NCBI GenBank assembly: GCA_021154065.1
Contig: JAJKJG010000346.1
Span: 1 to 16,746, forward strand
Reading direction: 5' to 3'
DNA length: 16,746 nt
Origin: Methylobacterium sp.
Lineage (GTDB): Bacteria > Pseudomonadota > Alphaproteobacteria > Rhizobiales > Beijerinckiaceae
Below are positions 7,245-16,513 of this stretch, in pieces. The notes under the pieces are model-generated. The model was not told the DNA's origin. It did not search any database and saw only the letters and a list, made by a program, of their open reading frames with translations. A program made the translations under genes and the position numbers. Every line of letters starts with the position of its first letter. Position 1 is the first letter of the stretch.

Positions 7245-7823
7245 TCAGGATTCGGCGCCGGCGCCGTCGGCGTCGACGATGCGGCGGCGGGACTGGAGCG
7301 TCGAGACCTTGAGGCCGCGGCGGGCCGCGACCGAGCGCGGCGAATCCTCGTTCTTCAGCGCGTTGAAGGTCGCGCGGACGAGGTTGTACGGGTTCGAGGA
7401 GCCGAGCGACTTCGCGACCACGTCCTGCATGCCGAGCGCCTCGAACACGGCGCGGGTCGGGCCGCCGGCGATGATGCCGGTGCCCTGAGGCGCCGCCCGC
7501 AGCACGACCTTGCCGGCGCCCCAGCGGCCGTTGACGTCGTGATGGAGCGTGCGGCCTTCGCGCAGCGCGATCCGGATCATGCCGCGCTTTGCCGCGTCCG
7601 TCGCCTTGCGGATCGCCTCCGGCACCTCGCGGGCCTTGCCGTGGCCGAAGCCGACGCGGCCCTTCTGGTCGCCGACGACGACGAGCGCCGCGAAGCCGAA
7701 GCGCCGGCCGCCCTTCACCACCTTGGCGACGCGGTTGATGTGGACGAGGCGGTCGACGAATTCGCCGTCGCCCGCCTTGTTGCGGTCATCCTGGCGGCCG
7801 CCGCCTCTTGCTTCTCTTGCCAT
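7245..7823 (-). CDS. rpsE: 30S ribosomal protein S5
   Basis: A 192-residue S5, a small-subunit body protein at the mRNA entry channel that affects decoding accuracy and is a site of spectinomycin resistance. The N-terminal double-stranded-RNA-binding-like domain includes [20 protein letters not shown] (22-41) and [20 protein letters not shown] (51-70). The C-terminal domain includes [18 protein letters not shown] and [16 protein letters not shown]. It is longer than the 167-residue E. coli protein at both ends, as usual in alphaproteobacteria. The gap from rplR is 66 nt and GC-rich; the ribosome binding site is weak (GAG about 8 nt before the ATG). Confidence 0.98.
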   Translation of the reverse strand: MAREARGGGRQDDRNKAGDGEFVDRLVHINRVAKVVKGGRRFGFAALVVVGDQKGRVGFGHGKAREVPEAIRKATDAAKRGMIRIALREGRTLHHDVNGRWGAGKVVLRAAPQGTGIIAGGPTRAVFEALGMQDVVAKSLGSSNPYNLVRATFNALKNEDSPRSVAARRGLKVSTLQSRRRIVDADGAGAES

Positions 7824-7889
7824 GTCACCGTCTCACTTGCGCGGGCGGCGGGGCCCGCTCGCTTGAATGGGTTTTTCTCGCCCGCCGAT

Positions 7890-8252
7890 CTAGAAGTCGA
7901 GGCCCGCTTCGCGGGCCGCGTCGGCCAGCGCCTTGACGCGGCCGTGGTAGAGATAGCCCGAGCGGTCGAAGACCACCGCCTTGACGCCGGCCTCGCCGGC
8001 GCGCTGCGCGACGAGGCGCCCGACCTCCTTTGCCGCGTCGACGTTGGCGCCGGTCTTGAGCTTGCCGCGCATGTCCTTCTCGAGCGAGGAGGCGGTCGCA
8101 AGCGTGACGCCGCGCTCGTCGTCGATGATCTGCGCGTAGATCTGCTTCGACGAGCGGAACACCGACAGCCGCGGCCGGCCGTTCGCGGCCTTGCGGATCG
8201 CGCGCCGAACCCGCGCCTTGCGGCGGTCCTCGGCCCCTATTCTCTCAGCCAT
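7890..8252 (-). CDS. rplR: 50S ribosomal protein L18
   Basis: A 120-residue L18, which with L5 and L25 binds 5S rRNA in the central protuberance. The basic N-terminus ([20 protein letters not shown]), [19 protein letters not shown] in the centre and the C-terminal [20 protein letters not shown] (94-113) with REAGLDF at the end match the family and its usual length. It follows rplF after 12 nt and precedes rpsE. Confidence 0.98.
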   Translation of the reverse strand: MAERIGAEDRRKARVRRAIRKAANGRPRLSVFRSSKQIYAQIIDDERGVTLATASSLEKDMRGKLKTGANVDAAKEVGRLVAQRAGEAGVKAVVFDRSGYLYHGRVKALADAAREAGLDF

Positions 8253-8264
8253 GACGGACGTCCC

Positions 8265-8798
8265 TTACTTCTTCTTGCCTTCCTTGCGGAAGATGAACTC
8301 GTTCGCATACTTCACGCCCTTGCCCTTGTAGGGCTCGGGGCCGCGGAAGTCGCGGATCTCGGCGGCGGTCTGGCCGACCTTCTGCTTCTCGATGCCGGTG
8401 ACGACCACCTCGGTCGGCTTCGGCGTTACGATCGTGATCCCGGCCGGGATCGGGTATTCGATGTCGTGGCTGTAGCCGAGCGAGAGCTTCAGCACCTTGC
8501 CGGCGACCTGCGCCCGATAGCCGACGCCGTTGATCTCGAGCTTCTTCTCGAAACCCTTGGTGACGCCCTCGACGAGGTTCGAGAGCTGCGAGCGGGACAT
8601 GCCCCACTTCGCCTGGGCGTCCTTCGACTCGCTGCGCGGATTGACGGCGACGGCACCGCTCTCCATTGCCACCGAGACCTCCTCCGGCACGACAAAGGAC
8701 AGCTCGCCCTTCTGGCCCTTGATCTTCACCGTCTGGCCGGAAACGGTCGCCGTCACGCCGGACGGCACCGCGACCGGCTTCTTGCCAATTCGAGACAT
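8265..8798 (-). CDS. rplF: 50S ribosomal protein L6
   Basis: A 177-residue L6, with two homologous alpha/beta domains, placed near the factor-binding site of the large subunit. The N-terminus [15 protein letters not shown] and the C-terminal signature [20 protein letters not shown] (the classic L6 motif) followed by GKKK are diagnostic, and the length is exactly typical. The gap after rpsH is 40 nt, and rplR follows after 12 nt. Confidence 0.98.
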   Translation of the reverse strand: MSRIGKKPVAVPSGVTATVSGQTVKIKGQKGELSFVVPEEVSVAMESGAVAVNPRSESKDAQAKWGMSRSQLSNLVEGVTKGFEKKLEINGVGYRAQVAGKVLKLSLGYSHDIEYPIPAGITIVTPKPTEVVVTGIEKQKVGQTAAEIRDFRGPEPYKGKGVKYANEFIFRKEGKKK

Positions 8799-8838
8799 TC
8801 CTGGTCTCCCGTGGTTGGGGTCGAGGGCGCCTTGCAGG

Positions 8839-9237
8839 TCAGAAGACCTTGCAGAGCACTTCCCCGCCCACGTTCCTCTCTCTCGCCTCGTGATCGGCCA
8901 TCACGCCCTGCGGCGTCGAGACGATGGTGATGCCGAGGCCGTCGGCGACGCGCGGCATGGTGTCGACCGATGCATAGACGCGCCGCCCGGGTTTCGACAC
9001 CCGCTGCACGGAGCGGATCACCGGCTGGCCGTCGAAGTATTTCAGCTCGATGTTGAACTCGGTGCGGCCGTTGCCGAACTCGGTCGTCGAGTAGTCGCGG
9101 ATGAAGCCTTCGGACTTGAGCACGTCGAGGACGCGCCCGCGCAGCCGCGAGCCGGGCGTGGTGACGTTTCCGCGGCGGCGCATCTGCGCGTTGCGGATAC
9201 GGGTGAGCATGTCGCCCACGGGATCGTTGATCGCCAT
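8839..9237 (-). CDS. rpsH: 30S ribosomal protein S8
   Basis: A 132-residue S8, a primary 16S rRNA-binding protein of the small-subunit platform. It starts [20 protein letters not shown] and ends with the signature [20 protein letters not shown] (107-126) and VLCKVF. In E. coli S8 represses its own operon by binding the mRNA near the rplE start. I could not recognise an equivalent site here by eye, although the rplX-rplE junction is also overlapped. It follows rpsN after 12 nt. Confidence 0.98.
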   Translation of the reverse strand: MAINDPVGDMLTRIRNAQMRRRGNVTTPGSRLRGRVLDVLKSEGFIRDYSTTEFGNGRTEFNIELKYFDGQPVIRSVQRVSKPGRRVYASVDTMPRVADGLGITIVSTPQGVMADHEARERNVGGEVLCKVF

Positions 9238-9249
9238 TGTCGTGCTCCC

Positions 9250-9555
9250 CTACCAGCTCGACTTCACGAGGCCTGGGATCAGCCCTTTCGAGCCGAGCTC
9301 CCGGAGCGCGATGCGCGACATGCCGAGCTTGCGGTAATACGCGCGCGGCCGGCCGGTCATCTCGCAGCGATTGCGGATGCGGGTCGGGTTGCCGTTGCGC
9401 GGGACCTCCGCGAGCCTGAGGCGTGCCTCGAAGCGCTCCTCCATGGTCTTCGACTCGTCATTGGCAATGCCGAGGAGCCGCTCGCGCTTGCCCTTGTATT
9501 GCTTGACCAGGCGCTTGCGCCGGTTGTTCTTCTCAACTGAGCTTTTCTTCGACAT
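9250..9555 (-). CDS. rpsN: 30S ribosomal protein S14 (long, zinc-free form)
   Basis: A 101-residue S14 of the small-subunit head. It is the long form without zinc-binding CxxC pairs: the only Cys is in [20 protein letters not shown], where the sequence after it is the family signature. The N-terminal [20 protein letters not shown] and C-terminal [11 protein letters not shown] are typical of alpha- and gammaproteobacteria. The gap from rplE is 39 nt and contains a 6-bp hairpin (9582-9587 with 9591-9596) overlapping the rplE stop codon. Confidence 0.98.
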   Translation of the reverse strand: MSKKSSVEKNNRRKRLVKQYKGKRERLLGIANDESKTMEERFEARLRLAEVPRNGNPTRIRNRCEMTGRPRAYYRKLGMSRIALRELGSKGLIPGLVKSSW

Positions 9556-9594
9556 GGGGCCTCTCTCCGGTGTCCGCGTCTGAGATCGTCGATC

Positions 9595-10314
9595 TCACTG
9601 CCGGAACGGGAAGTTGAAATGGGTCAGCAGCGCCTTCGCCTCGGCGTCGGTCTTGGCCGTCGTCGTGATGACGACGTCCATGCCCCACACCGCCTCGGCC
9701 TTGTCGTAGTTGATCTCCGGGAACACGAGGTGCTCCTTGATCCCGAGGGCGTAGTTGCCGCGCCCGTCGAACGATTTCGGGTTCAGGCCGCGGAAGTCGC
9801 GCACCCGCGGCAGCGCGATGTTCACGAGCCGGTCGAGGAACTCGTACATCCGCACCTTGCGCAGGGTGACCTTGGCGCCGATCGGCATGTTCTCGCGCAC
9901 CTTGAACTGCGAGATCGCCTTGCGGGCCTTGGTGATCACCGGCTTCTGGCCGGCGATGAGGGCGAGGTCGGCCGCCGCGACCGACGCCTTCTTCGAATCC
10001 GCGGTCGACTCGCCGACGCCCATGTTGAGCGTGATCTTCTCGATCCCCGGAACCTGCATCGGGTTCGTGTAGCCGAACTCCTCGACGAGCTTCGGGCGCA
10101 CGACCTCGTCGTAGTGCTTGCGCAGGCGCGGCGTGTAGCCGGCGAGCGACTGCTTCGGCTTCGCCTGCTTGGCCGCCGGCTTCGCTCCCTTGTCGGCGCC
10201 CTTGTCGGCGCCCTTGGCGGCCTTCGCCTTCGGCTCGACGCCGCCCGGGTGCTGGGGCCTCGGTTGCTTCGCCTTGTCGCCCTTCGGGGCGTCGGATTTC
10301 TGCTTCTCAGCCAT
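9595..10314 (-). CDS. rplE: 50S ribosomal protein L5 with N-terminal extension
   Basis: L5 binds 5S rRNA in the central protuberance and contacts the P-site tRNA. The core starts near residue 57 ([13 protein letters not shown]) and contains [33 protein letters not shown] and the C-terminal [16 protein letters not shown]. The whole is 239 residues against about 180-185 usually. The first ~56 residues are a low-complexity Lys/Ala/Pro/Gly tail with a repeated ADKG motif, encoded by a 12-bp tandem repeat (10187-10210). I see no ATG or GTG between the first codon and the core, and GGGAG lies about 8 nt before the ATG at 10314-10312, so the extension should be translated. The start overlaps the rplX stop by 8 nt. 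Confidence 0.97.
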   Translation of the reverse strand: MAEKQKSDAPKGDKAKQPRPQHPGGVEPKAKAAKGADKGADKGAKPAAKQAKPKQSLAGYTPRLRKHYDEVVRPKLVEEFGYTNPMQVPGIEKITLNMGVGESTADSKKASVAAADLALIAGQKPVITKARKAISQFKVRENMPIGAKVTLRKVRMYEFLDRLVNIALPRVRDFRGLNPKSFDGRGNYALGIKEHLVFPEINYDKAEAVWGMDVVITTTAKTDAEAKALLTHFNFPFRQ

Positions 10315-10624
10315 CGATCAGCTCCCCCGAGCGCTTGGCGAACCGCACCTTGCGCCCGTCGTCCAGAACCTTGAAGCCTACGCGCGTCGGCTTGCCGTCC
10401 CTCGGGTCCGCATAGGCGAGGTTCGACAGGTGGACCGGCGCCTCCTTGGAGATGATGCCGCCTTCCTGGTTCATGGTCTGGCGCTGGTGGCGCTTGACCA
10501 TGTTGACGCCGCGGACGAGCGCGCGCTCCTCCTTGGGCATCACCTGGACGACCTCGCCGGTGCGGCCCTTGTCGCGCCCGGTCGTGACGACGACCTTGTC
10601 GCCCTTCTTGATCTTCGCGGCCAT
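10307..10624 (-). CDS. rplX: 50S ribosomal protein L24
   Basis: A 105-residue L24, an initiator of large-subunit assembly that binds the 5' part of 23S rRNA near the exit tunnel. The N-terminal KOW motif runs from about 6 to 30 ([20 protein letters not shown]), followed by [20 protein letters not shown] and a C-terminal [19 protein letters not shown]. The frame is open upstream, but the ATG at 10624-10622 gives the family start MAAKIKKGD. Its first base is the last-read overlap with the rplN stop (TGATG), so translation is coupled. Its stop lies inside the start of rplE. Confidence 0.97.
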   Translation of the reverse strand: MAAKIKKGDKVVVTTGRDKGRTGEVVQVMPKEERALVRGVNMVKRHQRQTMNQEGGIISKEAPVHLSNLAYADPRDGKPTRVGFKVLDDGRKVRFAKRSGELIDG

Positions 10625-10992
10625 CACAGCACCTCGGGCGCGAGCGAAATGATCTTCATGTGGTTCTTCGCCCTGAGCTCGCGCGGCACCGGCCCGAAGA
10701 TGCGGGTGCCGATCGGCTCCTTCTGGGCGTTGATGAGCACGGCGGCGTTCTTGTCGAAGCGGATGACCGAGCCGTCGGGGCGCCGGACGTCCTTTGCGGT
10801 GCGCACGACGACCGCCTTCATGACGTCGCCCTTCTTCACGCGCCCGCGCGGGATCGCCTCCTTCACCGACACCACGATGATGTCGCCGATGCCGGCGTAT
10901 TTGCGCTTCGAGCCGCCGAGGACCTTGATACACATCACGCGGCGCGCGCCGGAATTGTCGGCGACGTCGAGATTGGTCTGCATCTGGATCAT
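10624..10992 (-). CDS. rplN: 50S ribosomal protein L14
   Basis: A 122-residue L14, exactly the usual length, at the subunit interface where it forms bridges and is a target of the silencing factor Rsf[21 protein letters not shown] and [20 protein letters not shown] are diagnostic, with [14 protein letters not shown] near the C-terminus. AAGGAAAGGG lies just upstream of the ATG. It is the first gene of the spc block and follows the 217-nt structured gap after rpsQ. Confidence 0.98.
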   Translation of the reverse strand: MIQMQTNLDVADNSGARRVMCIKVLGGSKRKYAGIGDIIVVSVKEAIPRGRVKKGDVMKAVVVRTAKDVRRPDGSVIRFDKNAAVLINAQKEPIGTRIFGPVPRELRAKNHMKIISLAPEVL

Positions 10993-11209
10993 GGCTTGAT
11001 CCCTTTCCTTGTTTCAGACCGGTTTCCGGCGGGCACGATTGCCGGCCGGACTGCGCCTGATGGGGATCTGACGTCCCCTGCCTTTCCGTCCGCCGCGGCA
11101 GGAAGCCCTCGCCTTGAGGGCAGCCCTGCCGGGCGTTCTCAACTCGCGCCGGGCAAAGCCCAGCCTTCGCGCGGGGGAGCCGCCCATATGGGGCGCGCTC
11201 CAGACGCGC
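10993..11209 (-). promoter_or_regulatory. Structured leader at the S10/spc boundary
   Basis: This is the longest non-coding gap in the cluster (217 nt). The clearest element is a two-tier hairpin, 11097-11130: GGCAGG pairs with CCTGCC (11097-11102/11125-11130) and GCCCTC with GAGGGC (11105-11110/11116-11121). A second small one is GGGGA/TCCCC near 11062-11078. No U-tract follows them on the minus strand. In E. coli the S10 operon ends after rpsQ and the spc promoter lies here, so this gap may hold the spc promoter and leader; that role is inferred. Confidence 0.4.
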
Positions 11210-11213
11210 TCAA
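11185..11213 (-). promoter_or_regulatory. Candidate sigma70-type promoter for the spc block
   Basis: On the minus strand TTGAGC (11213-11208) is followed after exactly 17 nt by CATATG (11190-11185). The -35 agrees well with TTGACA-like boxes; the -10 is only a partial match. It overlaps the rpsQ stop codon. This is a pattern match only and may be chance. Confidence 0.25.
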
Positions 11214-11509
11214 CCCTTGTCGGAGAGCCCGACGAGCGCCTTCACCTTGTCGAGGATCCCGGAGCCCTCGCCGGCCTTGCCGCCGGACACGAGCTCCCAG
11301 GTCTTCAGCTTGGAATGCGGGCGCGACTCCTGGATCAGAACCTTGTCGCCGGTCTTGGCGGCGTTCGCCTCGTCATGGGCGTGGTAGTTCTTCGAGCGCC
11401 GCACCGTCTTCTTCATGACGGGGTGCGTGAAGCGACGCTCGACCTTGACCACCACGGTCTTGTCCTGCTTGTCGCTGATGACGACGCCCTGCAATACGCG
11501 TTTCGGCAT
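11210..11509 (-). CDS. rpsQ: 30S ribosomal protein S17
   Basis: A 99-residue S17, an OB-fold protein that binds 16S rRNA in the small-subunit body. [40 protein letters not shown] and the central [16 protein letters not shown] are the family signature. The conserved fold ends near residue 74. A C-terminal tail of about 25 residues ([20 protein letters not shown] onward) makes it longer than the 84-residue E. coli protein. It is the last gene of the S10 block, 10 nt after rpmC. Confidence 0.97.
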   Translation of the reverse strand: MPKRVLQGVVISDKQDKTVVVKVERRFTHPVMKKTVRRSKNYHAHDEANAAKTGDKVLIQESRPHSKLKTWELVSGGKAGEGSGILDKVKALVGLSDKG

Positions 11510-11519
11510 CCCTGATCTC

Positions 11520-11732
11520 CTAAGCCTTCGCTTCGGCGGGCTTCTGCCGCGTCAGCGTGCGGACGCGGGCGATGTCCTTGCGGACCTCGCGCACGCGCGC
11601 GGTGTTCTCGAGCTGTCCCGTCGCGCGCTGGAAGCGCAGGTTGAACTGCTCTTTCTTCAGCGCCAGGAGCTGGTCCTGGAGCTGGTCCGGCGACATCGCC
11701 TTGAGGTCCGAGAGCCGCTGCGTCGATTTCAT
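11520..11732 (-). CDS. rpmC: 50S ribosomal protein L29
   Basis: A 70-residue L29, a helical hairpin near the tunnel exit that helps form the docking site for trigger factor and SRP together with L23. [20 protein letters not shown] and [20 protein letters not shown] are diagnostic; the rest is a basic helix ending in an Ala/Lys tail. Gaps are 12 nt after rplP and 10 nt before rpsQ. Confidence 0.97.
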   Translation of the reverse strand: MKSTQRLSDLKAMSPDQLQDQLLALKKEQFNLRFQRATGQLENTARVREVRKDIARVRTLTRQKPAEAKA

Positions 11733-11744
11733 GAGCTCCCCTCC

Positions 11745-12158
11745 CTACTCGGCAATGCGCTGGATGAAGCGCGTCTTGATCGGCAGCTTCGCGGCGCCGA
11801 GGCGCAGCGCCTCGCGGGCGATGTCCTCGGGGACGCCGTCGATCTCGAACATGATGCGGCCGGGCGCGACGCGCGCCGCCCAGAACTCGGGCGCGCCCTT
11901 GCCCTTGCCCATGCGCACCTCGGTCGGCTTCTGCGACACCGGCACGTCCGGGAAGATGCGGATCCAGACCCGGCCCTGGCGCTTCATCTGGCGCGTGATC
12001 GCGCGCCGCGCCGCCTCGATCTGGCGCGCGGTCACCCGCTCCGGTTCAAGCGCCTTGAGGCCGAACTGGCCGAAATTGAGCTCCGTGCCGCCCTTCGAGG
12101 GACCGCGGATGCGGCCCTTGAAGGCTTTGCGGAACTTGGTCTTCTTGGGTTGCAGCAT
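11745..12158 (-). CDS. rplP: 50S ribosomal protein L16
   Basis: A 137-residue L16, exactly the usual length, close to the A-site tRNA and important for late large-subunit maturation. [19 protein letters not shown] at the start, [20 protein letters not shown] and the signature [20 protein letters not shown] are diagnostic. The Arg at the head of that last motif corresponds to E. coli Arg81, which is hydroxylated there. It lies 27 nt after rpsC. Confidence 0.98.
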   Translation of the reverse strand: MLQPKKTKFRKAFKGRIRGPSKGGTELNFGQFGLKALEPERVTARQIEAARRAITRQMKRQGRVWIRIFPDVPVSQKPTEVRMGKGKGAPEFWAARVAPGRIMFEIDGVPEDIAREALRLGAAKLPIKTRFIQRIAE

Positions 12159-12185
12159 GGCGAACCTCTAAATCCCTCTCGCTCT

Positions 12186-12896
12186 TTAAGCTGCCTGCTC
12201 GCGGTCGCGGCGGCCGCCCGAGCGGCCTCCCTCGTCGGTCAGGCGCTTGTCCTGCGCCATTGGGTCGTGCTCGAGGATCTCGCCCTTGAAGATCCAGACC
12301 TTGATGCCGCAGGTGCCGTAGGTGGTGAACGCCGTCGCGGTGCCGTAGTCGACGTCGGCGCGCAGCGTGTGCAGCGGGACGCGGCCCTCGCGGTACCACT
12401 CCATCCGCGCGATCTCGGCGCCGCCGAGGCGGCCCGAGCAGTTGATGCGGATGCCCTCGGCGCCGAGCCGCATCGCCGATTGCACGGCGCGCTTCATGGC
12501 GCGGCGGAAGGCGACCCGGCGCTCGAGCTGCTGGGCGATCGACTCGGCGACGAGCGTCGCGTCGACCTCGGGCTTGCGCACCTCGACGATGTTGATCGTC
12601 ACGTCGGCGTCGGTCATCTTGCCGACGAGCTTGCGCAGCTTCTCGATGTCGGCGCCCTTCTTGCCGATGACGACGCCGGGCCGCGCCGAGTGGATCGTGA
12701 CGCGGCACTTCTTGTGCGGGCGCTCGATGACGATCTTCGACACTGCCGCCTGCTTCAGCTGCTTCATCAGCGCTTCGCGGACGGCGATGTCCTCGTGCAT
12801 CAGCCGCGCGTATTCGCCCTTGCGGGCAAACCAGCGCGAATCCCACGTCCGGTTGATGCCGAGCCGAAGACCGATCGGGTTGACTTTCTGACCCAT
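12186..12896 (-). CDS. rpsC: 30S ribosomal protein S3
   Basis: A 236-residue S3 at the mRNA entry site of the small-subunit head, where with S4 and S5 it forms the mRNA helicase. It begins [20 protein letters not shown]. The KH domain contains the GXXG loop in [16 protein letters not shown] (GKKG 78-81). The C-terminal domain shows [20 protein letters not shown] and [19 protein letters not shown]. The tail is Arg-rich. It follows rplV after 9 nt. Confidence 0.98.
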   Translation of the reverse strand: MGQKVNPIGLRLGINRTWDSRWFARKGEYARLMHEDIAVREALMKQLKQAAVSKIVIERPHKKCRVTIHSARPGVVIGKKGADIEKLRKLVGKMTDADVTINIVEVRKPEVDATLVAESIAQQLERRVAFRRAMKRAVQSAMRLGAEGIRINCSGRLGGAEIARMEWYREGRVPLHTLRADVDYGTATAFTTYGTCGIKVWIFKGEILEHDPMAQDKRLTDEGGRSGGRRDREQAA

Positions 12897-12905
12897 CAGA
12901 TCACC

Positions 12906-13289
12906 TCACGCCTGTTCGGCGGCGACTTCCCGAACCACGATGGTGAGGTTCGAGAACGGTTTCAGGATCCGGGCGCCGCGGCCGCGGGCTCGGGCATGGA
13001 AACGCTTCAGCACCAGGGCCTTGCCGACGAAGGCCTCCTTGACGACGAGGTCGTCGACGTCGAGGTCGTGGTTGTTCTCGGCGTTGGCGATGGCGCTCTC
13101 GAGGCACTTGCGCACCTCGCGCGAGATGCGCTTCTGCGAGAACTCGAGATCGGCAAGCGCCGTCGCGACCTTCTTGCCCCGGATGAGCTGCGCGACGAGG
13201 TTCAGCTTCTGCGGCGAGACGCGCAGCATGCGCGCCACGGCCTTGGCCTCGCTCTCAGGCAGCGCCCGGGGTGTTGCGGCCTTGCCCAT
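12906..13289 (-). CDS. rplV: 50S ribosomal protein L22
   Basis: A 127-residue L22 that lines the peptide exit tunnel with L4; its loop is a site of macrolide resistance in other bacteria. [20 protein letters not shown] (22-41) is the family start of the core, and the C-terminal loop reads [20 protein letters not shown] followed by LTIVVRE. No deletion is seen in the loop. It begins one base after the rpsS stop codon, so translation is probably coupled. Confidence 0.98.
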   Translation of the reverse strand: MGKAATPRALPESEAKAVARMLRVSPQKLNLVAQLIRGKKVATALADLEFSQKRISREVRKCLESAIANAENNHDLDVDDLVVKEAFVGKALVLKRFHARARGRGARILKPFSNLTIVVREVAAEQA

Positions 13290-13290
13290 C

Positions 13291-13569
13291 TTACTTCCTC
13301 TTCGCCTTCTTGTCCGACGAGTGGCCGTGGAAGGTGCGGGTCGGCGAGAACTCGCCGAACTTGTGGCCGACCATCTCCTCGGTCACGTAGACGGGGATGT
13401 GCTTCTGACCGTTGTAGACGCCGAAGGTGAGGCCGACGAACTGCGGCAGGATCGTGGAGCGGCGGCTCCAGATCTTGATCACCTCGTTGCGGCCGGAGCC
13501 GCGCGCGGCCTCTGCCTTCTTGAGAAGGTAGCCGTCGACGAACGGTCCCTTCCAGATCGAACGTGCCAT
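13291..13569 (-). CDS. rpsS: 30S ribosomal protein S19
   Basis: A 92-residue S19, the usual length, in the small-subunit head where it pairs with S13 and contacts the large subunit. [40 protein letters not shown] and the signature [14 protein letters not shown] are diagnostic, and the C-terminus is Lys/Arg-rich. It lies 9 nt after rplB and one base before rplV. Confidence 0.98.
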   Translation of the reverse strand: MARSIWKGPFVDGYLLKKAEAARGSGRNEVIKIWSRRSTILPQFVGLTFGVYNGQKHIPVYVTEEMVGHKFGEFSPTRTFHGHSSDKKAKRK

Positions 13570-13578
13570 GTCGCGCCT

Positions 13579-14418
13579 CTACTTCTTCTTGCGGTCGTGC
13601 CGGCTCGACACGATGAATTTGTCGGTCCGCTTGTTCGAGCGGGTCTTCGCGCCCTTGGTCGGCTTACCCCACGGGGTCACCGGGTGGCGCCCGCCCGAGG
13701 TGCGGCCCTCGCCGCCGCCATGCGGGTGGTCGATCGGGTTCATGGCGACGCCGCGATTGTGCGGGCGCTTGCCGAGCCAGCGGTTGCGGCCGGCCTTGCC
13801 GATCGAGATGTTCATGTGGTCCGGGTTCGACACCGCGCCGACGGTGCCGAAGCACTGGCCGTGAACCTGGCGCTGCTCGCCCGAGTTCAGGCGCAGCGTG
13901 ACGTAGCCCTGGTCGCGGGCGACGATCTGGGCGTAGGTCCCGGCCGAGCGGGCAAGCGCGCCGCCCTTGCCCACTTTCAGCTCGACATTGTGGACGATGG
14001 TGCCGACCGGCATGTTGCCGATCGGCATGGCGTTGCCGGGCTTGATGTCGACCTGATCGCCGGCGACGACGGCGTCGCCGACGGCGAGCCGCTGCGGCGC
14101 CAGGATGTAGGACAGCTCGCCGTCGGCGTAGCGGATGAGGGCGATGAACGCGGTGCGGTTCGGATCGTATTCGATCCGGTCGACCGTCGCCGCCTCGCCC
14201 GGATGCCCGCGGCGCTTGAAATCGACGTAGCGGTAGGTCTGCTTGTGGCCGCCGCCGCGGAACCGCACCGTCACGCGGCCGAGGTTGTTGCGCCCGCCGG
14301 TGCCGATCTTGCCCTCGGTCAGCGCCTTGACCGGCTTGCCCTTGTAGAGCTCGCGGCGGTCGACGATGACCAGCTGCCGCAGGCCCGGCGTGATCGGTTT
14401 GAAGGTCTTCAAAGCCAT
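13579..14418 (-). CDS. rplB: 50S ribosomal protein L2
   Basis: A 279-residue L2, a primary 23S rRNA-binding protein required for subunit association and for an active peptidyl-transferase centre. [17 protein letters not shown] at the start, [19 protein letters not shown] and the signature [20 protein letters not shown] (230-249), holding the conserved His cluster, are diagnostic; the tail is strongly basic. GAAGGG precedes the ATG at about 8 nt. It follows rplW after 20 nt. Confidence 0.98.
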   Translation of the reverse strand: MALKTFKPITPGLRQLVIVDRRELYKGKPVKALTEGKIGTGGRNNLGRVTVRFRGGGHKQTYRYVDFKRRGHPGEAATVDRIEYDPNRTAFIALIRYADGELSYILAPQRLAVGDAVVAGDQVDIKPGNAMPIGNMPVGTIVHNVELKVGKGGALARSAGTYAQIVARDQGYVTLRLNSGEQRQVHGQCFGTVGAVSNPDHMNISIGKAGRNRWLGKRPHNRGVAMNPIDHPHGGGEGRTSGGRHPVTPWGKPTKGAKTRSNKRTDKFIVSSRHDRKKK

Positions 14419-14438
14419 GGGTTCAGCCCTTCACCTGC

Positions 14439-14735
14439 TCAGAGACCGGTCGTGACATCGATCGATTGACCCTCGGCGAGGGTCACGACGGCTTTCTTCA
14501 CGTCCGAGCGCTGGCCGCGCGTGCCGCGGAACATCTTCACCTTGCCCTTGGTGACGAGCGTGTTGACGCTCACCACCTTGACGTCGAAGAGCCGCTCGAC
14601 CGCTTCCTTGATCTGCGGCTTCGTCGCGTCCTTGCGGACGCGGAAGACGACCTTGTTGTGCTCCGAAAGCGCGGTCGCCTTCTCGGTGATGACCGGGCTC
14701 AGGATGACGTCGTAATGGCGCGGATCGAGACTCAT
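14439..14735 (-). CDS. rplW: 50S ribosomal protein L23
   Basis: A 98-residue L23, the docking protein for trigger factor, SRP and SecYEG at the tunnel exit. [20 protein letters not shown] (8-27) and [20 protein letters not shown] are diagnostic, followed by a conserved [20 protein letters not shown] loop. Its ATG overlaps the rplD stop by four bases (ATGA), so the two are probably translated together. Confidence 0.98.
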   Translation of the reverse strand: MSLDPRHYDVILSPVITEKATALSEHNKVVFRVRKDATKPQIKEAVERLFDVKVVSVNTLVTKGKVKMFRGTRGQRSDVKKAVVTLAEGQSIDVTTGL

Positions 14736-15352
14736 CTGAAGCGCGCCTCCAGCGCGTCGACGGCCGCGCGCGTTAGGACGAGCTTGTCGCGGCGCAGGAT
14801 GTCGTAGACGTTGATGCCCTGCACCGGCAGGACATCCACGTTCGGGATGTTGCGTGCCGCGCGGCCGAAGTTCACGTCGACCTCGGCGCCGGCGATGATG
14901 AGCGCGTTCGAAAGCCCGAGCTTGCCGAAGGTCGCCTTCAGCGCCCCGGTCTTCGGCTCGGCAAGCCGCGCGTCATCGACGACGATGAGCGACGCGTCCT
15001 TGGCCTTCGCCGACAGCGCGTGCCTCAGCGCGAGCGCCCGCACCTTCTTCGGCAGGCCGTGCTCGTGGCTGCGCACCTGCGGGCCGAAGGCGCGGCCGCC
15101 GCCGCGGAACTGCGGCGCGCTCGCGGCGCCGTGCCGGGCGTTGCCGGTGCCTTTCTGCTTGTAGATCTTCTTCGTCGTGCGATCGATCGCCGACCGGTTC
15201 TTCACCGCGTGCGTGCCGGCCTGGCGCTTGGCGAGCTGCCAGCGGACGCAGCGCTGCAGGAGGTCCGGGCGCGGCTCGAGGCCGAAGATCGCCTCGTTAA
15301 GCTCGACCGAGCCGGCGCTGCCGCCGTCAAAGGTGCTGATGTCGATCTTCAT
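14732..15352 (-). CDS. rplD: 50S ribosomal protein L4
   Basis: A 206-residue L4, which binds 23S rRNA and extends a loop into the exit tunnel. Conserved parts are [17 protein letters not shown], the loop [20 protein letters not shown] (65-84) with GGGRAFGP after it, and [11 protein letters not shown] chose the ATG at 15352-15350, which overlaps the rplC stop by one base (TGATG) and gives [11 protein letters not shown]; a GTG one codon upstream is the alternative. In E. coli L4 represses the S10 operon through the leader RNA. The leader upstream of rpsJ here is too short for that structure. Confidence 0.97.
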   Translation of the reverse strand: MKIDISTFDGGSAGSVELNEAIFGLEPRPDLLQRCVRWQLAKRQAGTHAVKNRSAIDRTTKKIYKQKGTGNARHGAASAPQFRGGGRAFGPQVRSHEHGLPKKVRALALRHALSAKAKDASLIVVDDARLAEPKTGALKATFGKLGLSNALIIAGAEVDVNFGRAARNIPNVDVLPVQGINVYDILRRDKLVLTRAAVDALEARFR

Positions 15353-16089
15353 CACGCATTCTCCTCGGCCGAGGCCTCCGGAGCCTGAGGCGCCGCCGGA
15401 GCAGCTTCGCCGGCCGGACCGCGGAACTTGCCCGGCATCGGCACCTCGGCCGGAAGCTTCCGCTTGACGGCGTCGCGGACCGAGATCCAGCCGCCGGCGA
15501 CGCCCGGGACGGCGCCCTCGACGAGGATCAGCCCGCGCTCGACGTCGGTCTGCACGACGCGCAGGTTCTGCGTCGTCACGCGCTCGACGCCGAGATGGCC
15601 CGGCATCTTCTTGTTCTTGAAGGTCTTGCCCGGATCCTGGCGGCCGCCGGTCGACCCGATCGAGCGGTGCGAGACCGACACGCCGTGCGAGGCGCGCAGG
15701 CCGCCGAAGTTCCAGCGCTTCATGCCGCCGGCAAAGCCCTTGCCGGTGGTGGTGCCGGTGACATCGACGAACTGTCCCGGGATGAAGTGGTCGGCGGTGA
15801 TCTCGGCGCCGACCGGGATCACGGCATCCTCGGTCACGCGGAACTCCGCGAGCTTGCGCTTCGGCTCGACCTTGGCGACCGCGAAACGGCCGCGCTCGGC
15901 TGCCGAGACGTTCTTCACCTTGGCCCTGCCGACGCCGAGCTGGAGCGCCGTATAGCCGTTCTTGGCCTTCGTCAGATGGGCGACGACTTGGCAGCTGTCG
16001 ACCTTCAGGACGGTCACCGGGACGTGTTCGCCTGCGTCCGTGAAGACGCGGGTCATCCCGACCTTCTGTGCAATGACGCCTGAGCGCAT
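15352..16089 (-). CDS. rplC: 50S ribosomal protein L3
   Basis: A 245-residue L3, one of the two initiator proteins of large-subunit assembly, reaching to the peptidyl-transferase centre. It begins [20 protein letters not shown] and carries the signature [20 protein letters not shown] (148-167). Gln151 matches the glutamine methylated by PrmB in E. coli. The conserved part ends near 224. The remaining about 20 residues are an Ala/Pro/Glu tail absent from the 209-residue E. coli protein. AGAGGA lies 7 nt before the ATG; rpsJ ends 48 nt upstream. Confidence 0.98.
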   Translation of the reverse strand: MRSGVIAQKVGMTRVFTDAGEHVPVTVLKVDSCQVVAHLTKAKNGYTALQLGVGRAKVKNVSAAERGRFAVAKVEPKRKLAEFRVTEDAVIPVGAEITADHFIPGQFVDVTGTTTGKGFAGGMKRWNFGGLRASHGVSVSHRSIGSTGGRQDPGKTFKNKKMPGHLGVERVTTQNLRVVQTDVERGLILVEGAVPGVAGGWISVRDAVKRKLPAEVPMPGKFRGPAGEAAPAAPQAPEASAEENA

Positions 16090-16137
16090 GTGCGAATCCT
16101 CTGAGGCGCTTCTCTTAAAGCTCCAAGCCTTCCGGGC

Positions 16138-16446
<309 letters not shown>

Positions 16447-16471
16447 GGGTTGACCCGTTCACGAGAAAGGA

Positions 16472-16495
16472 CGCGGCCGGCCTGCGACGGCCGCG
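16472..16495. other. GC inverted repeat in the tuf-rpsJ gap
   Basis: CGCGGCC (16472-16478) and GGCCGCG (16489-16495) form a perfect 7-bp stem with a 10-nt loop. On the minus strand TCCTTTCTCG follows, a poor U-tract. It could slow or partly terminate transcription between tuf and the S10 block, or be chance in GC-rich sequence. Confidence 0.35.
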
Positions 16496-16513
16496 CCGTT
16501 TTCTTCAGCTCTT

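Noticed and set aside
5105..7312. Long plus-strand open frame of 735 codons opposite secY and rplO
   Set aside because: It is the antisense shadow of well-recognised genes with GC-rich third positions. It is Arg/Asp/Glu/His-rich without any domain and crosses gene borders. The similar frames at 2083-3564, 7074-8930 and 11415-13430 are rejected for the same reason.
10300..10330. E. coli-type S8 translational repressor site at the rplX-rplE junction
   Set aside because: The junction consists of overlapping coding sequence and I see no stem with the conserved S8-binding internal loop. A structural search would be needed to exclude it fully.
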